Positions 62,326 to 64,000 of a stretch of DNA of 64,000 nt are shown here, in pieces. The stretch spans positions 4,650,001-4,714,000 of the forward strand of contig NC_063269.1 of NCBI RefSeq assembly GCF_910591885.1, read 5' to 3'. The notes under the pieces are model-generated. The model was not told the DNA's origin. It saw nothing but the letters and a program-made list of their open reading frames with translations, and did no database searches. Each line of letters begins with the position of its first letter. The first letter of the stretch is position 1. The position numbers and the translations under genes are program-made. This DNA is from Bombus terrestris (lineage: Eukaryota > Arthropoda > Insecta > Hymenoptera > Apidae).

Positions 62326-62361
<36 letters not shown>
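62309..62361. repeat. Compound CA/GA microsatellite
   Basis: About ten CA units directly followed by about sixteen GA units, in the FCHo 3' flank. Confidence 0.95.
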
Positions 62362-62363
<2 letters not shown>

Positions 62364-62665
62364 TTTCAACAAACACGCGCATTTTGTGTTGGAATTGACA
62401 CGCATACAAAAAAATAAAGGTAGTCGTGTGTACAGGACTTAAAGTCATGTGTGAGAGAAAGGGAGTATGAAAAAGGAATGAAAGGAAGAGAGAAAGAGAG
62501 AGAGAGACATGCGTTAAAAGATAGGATTGCAATGCAATTGCATATACATAATAAACTCTTATACATAGTATAAATACGAACAAGAAGATAAATTAATACG
62601 ATATACATGTTACATGATACATAGAATGGTTATGTAAGCCTGTTGACATGTAATGTCTATGTTCT

Positions 62666-62671
62666 AATAAA
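62666..62671 (+). terminator. Distal poly(A) signal candidate of FCHo
   Basis: AATAAA in TCTAATAAAGATTAGG, followed by T-rich sequence, about 3.4 kb after the stop and before the convergent gene. Confidence 0.3.
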
Positions 62672-62690
62672 GATTAGGATATTTTATATA

Positions 62691-63620
62691 TAAATAAATC
62701 ATCAATTGTGTATGTATACCGTGACTATGGACATCCTTTGTGTCAATACACATATTTACATTTTATTTCTAATGTATAAAATCGCCGATCTAATATTTTT
62801 AAGTTTTTAAGTAAGTAATATTTCTAAGTTTGATAAAAAGGATTAACGATACTTTGTACGCTTAAAACGAAAGGAACAAAAGGAAATGAAATGGTATGAA
62901 TGAATCAAAAGAGAAATTGTGAGTAACGCAAGATACATAAAAATGAAAAAAAATATAACACCAAGCGGAGTACATCGAGTGTTGCGAATTGATTTCATTA
63001 CAACCAGTACAAAACACTTGTATAGATCTCTTGCAAGTTCTATACCATCCTTATAAAATAAATTTCATATATTATATATCTATATATAATGTATATATAA
63101 TGTAATGTAAAAATAACTTGCTCAGAATTTATATAAGCAATCATACTAATGTTAAGCAATTTACCGTCGACATTTTATTCGAAAGAGCCTACTGTTTGAT
63201 ACTGATAAGGTACATAATTTTAATAAGCGACTCCGTTATAAGTACAGAGAAACTGAGAATTTATAATTCAACGTATGTTTACTAGGATTCACTGTTTTTG
63301 TTAATGACTATTAATGCATCTTCTCAGGTCCCAATTTGGATATTAGGTCAGATTTTACTAACCATAAAAATACATATATTACTCTTTAAATTATTCTTCT
63401 TCTGAACTTCTTCTTGAACTTCTGAAATTGTAGCAAGGTATTGTAACTATCCTTCACAACCATTCATACTTCTCTTATAGAGAACTTTTCAAAAAATGTT
63501 TCAGCAATTCATCGTTGTGCATGTATTGGATAAGCATATCCTCGTACCTGAAGATCAAAGAAATATTTTAAGACAATAAGTTATTTAACGTCTTAATACT
63601 TAAAACATTGAATATATTAT
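62691..63620. other. Convergent intergenic region with P3H 3' UTR
   Basis: AT-rich, no coding evidence. It lies between the tails of FCHo and the prolyl 3-hydroxylase gene. A TTTATT near 63173 would be a poly(A) signal for the minus-strand gene. Confidence 0.45.
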
Positions 63621-64000
63621 TTACTTCGGAGGCACTTGGATGTCCTTTCCCTCAAAAGGTCCTACTCGTTGAACTCTTTTCAAGATTGCCGATGCCAATA
63701 CTCTCTCATACTCAAGATATTTCTTGTCCTGAGTGAACCATAGCGCCAAAGCGCATCTCTTACCTCGTAAAATACCACGAACTCCATGGAGATTTTCTTT
63801 ACCAGCAGAAAAGGCCACAATTCGTCCGCAACGTGGTGAAACAACGTTATCCATCGTTCGAACAACGCGATCTTCGGTGAAAAAGAATTCACCACCTTGA
63901 AAATCGTCATTCAGATACAAAATCGCAGAGTAGTCTCTCCAAATATAAGCTGGACTCTCGCGAAGACAAACATCTCTATCCTTCAATAGACAATTATCCG
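63621..64000 (-). CDS. Prolyl 3-hydroxylase (leprecan family), last coding exon, cut by window edge
   Basis: 126 codons and stop, open to the window edge. The start DNCLL matches the iron-binding HxDNC motif of the family, whose His would be encoded just outside. It continues AYIWRDYSAILYLNDDFQGG, GGEFFFTED, SPRCGRIVAFSAGKENLHGV with the distal iron-binding His, and RGILRGKRCALALWFTQDKK, in which the Arg ten residues after that His is the usual 2-oxoglutarate ligand. The family hydroxylates proline at C3 in collagen chains in the ER, using Fe(II), 2-oxoglutarate and O2. The protein ends GKDIQVPPK, with no KDEL-type retention signal. Which paralogue this is (P3H1, 2 or 3) cannot be told from one exon. 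Confidence 0.88.
   Translation of the reverse strand, partial: DNCLLKDRDVCLRESPAYIWRDYSAILYLNDDFQGGEFFFTEDRVVRTMDNVVSPRCGRIVAFSAGKENLHGVRGILRGKRCALALWFTQDKKYLEYERVLASAILKRVQRVGPFEGKDIQVPPK

Larger units (their letters stand above)
59214..62690 (+). other. FCHo 3' UTR and flank
   Basis: AT-rich with no coding evidence. Poly(A) signal candidates AATAAA occur at 59506-59511 and at 62666-62671, the second followed by more AATAAA-like sequence, so a short and a long (about 3.4 kb) 3' UTR are both possible. It holds a TA microsatellite at 59895-59926 and a CA/GA microsatellite near 62309-62361. Confidence 0.5.

Noticed and set aside
1..64000. CRISPR arrays, insertion sequences, rRNA, tRNA genes or intact transposons
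   Set aside because: None could be supported by eye. Short repeats are microsatellites, and no terminal inverted repeats with a transposase frame were seen. A tRNAscan or RepeatMasker run could still find degraded elements.

Overview
This is eukaryotic nuclear DNA from an insect, most likely an aculeate hymenopteran (bee-like). The reasons are spliced genes with GT-AG introns, very CpG-rich introns, AT-rich intergenic DNA, and proteins that read as insect orthologues (ariadne-2, Dph3, Mdm1, FCHo, a prolyl 3-hydroxylase). The species is not identified. Exons were assembled by hand from splice signals, reading phase and family resemblance, without alignment or RNA evidence.

Layout: (1) 1-3010 is AT-rich. 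It holds the 5' end of ariadne-2 on the minus strand, cut by the window edge. Head-to-head with it is the single-exon Dph3 gene (+). Directly behind Dph3 is a decayed intronless copy of the RNA polymerase III subunit RPC7 (POLR3G/GL family). (2) 3011-9732 shows no supportable coding sequence. (3) 9733-47948 is one very large minus-strand gene whose exons join in phase into a protein of about 1027 residues with two SEY-type repeats and a C-terminal FWGK, matching the microtubule- and centriole-associated protein MDM1. Its first intron is about 19.5 kb and holds a CpG-rich candidate alternative promoter and first exon, other orphan splice-flanked segments, and two related hairpin sequences 0.9 kb apart. 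(4) 49261-59213 is FCHo (+), an F-BAR / mu-homology endocytic adaptor of 13 coding exons (about 988 aa), divergent from Mdm1 across about 1.3 kb. (5) 59214-63620 is the FCHo 3' UTR and flank. (6) 63621-64000 is the last exon of a prolyl 3-hydroxylase (leprecan family) on the minus strand, tail-to-tail with FCHo.

The genes do not form a pathway. They are independent housekeeping genes: ubiquitin ligation, diphthamide synthesis, microtubules and centrioles, clathrin endocytosis, and collagen hydroxylation in the ER. The most unusual items are the paired intronic hairpins, whose divergence keeps base pairing only on the strand of the host gene; the RPC7 retropseudogene; a predicted GC-AG intron and a NAGNAG acceptor in Mdm1; and a large low-complexity Thr/Ala exon in Mdm1.
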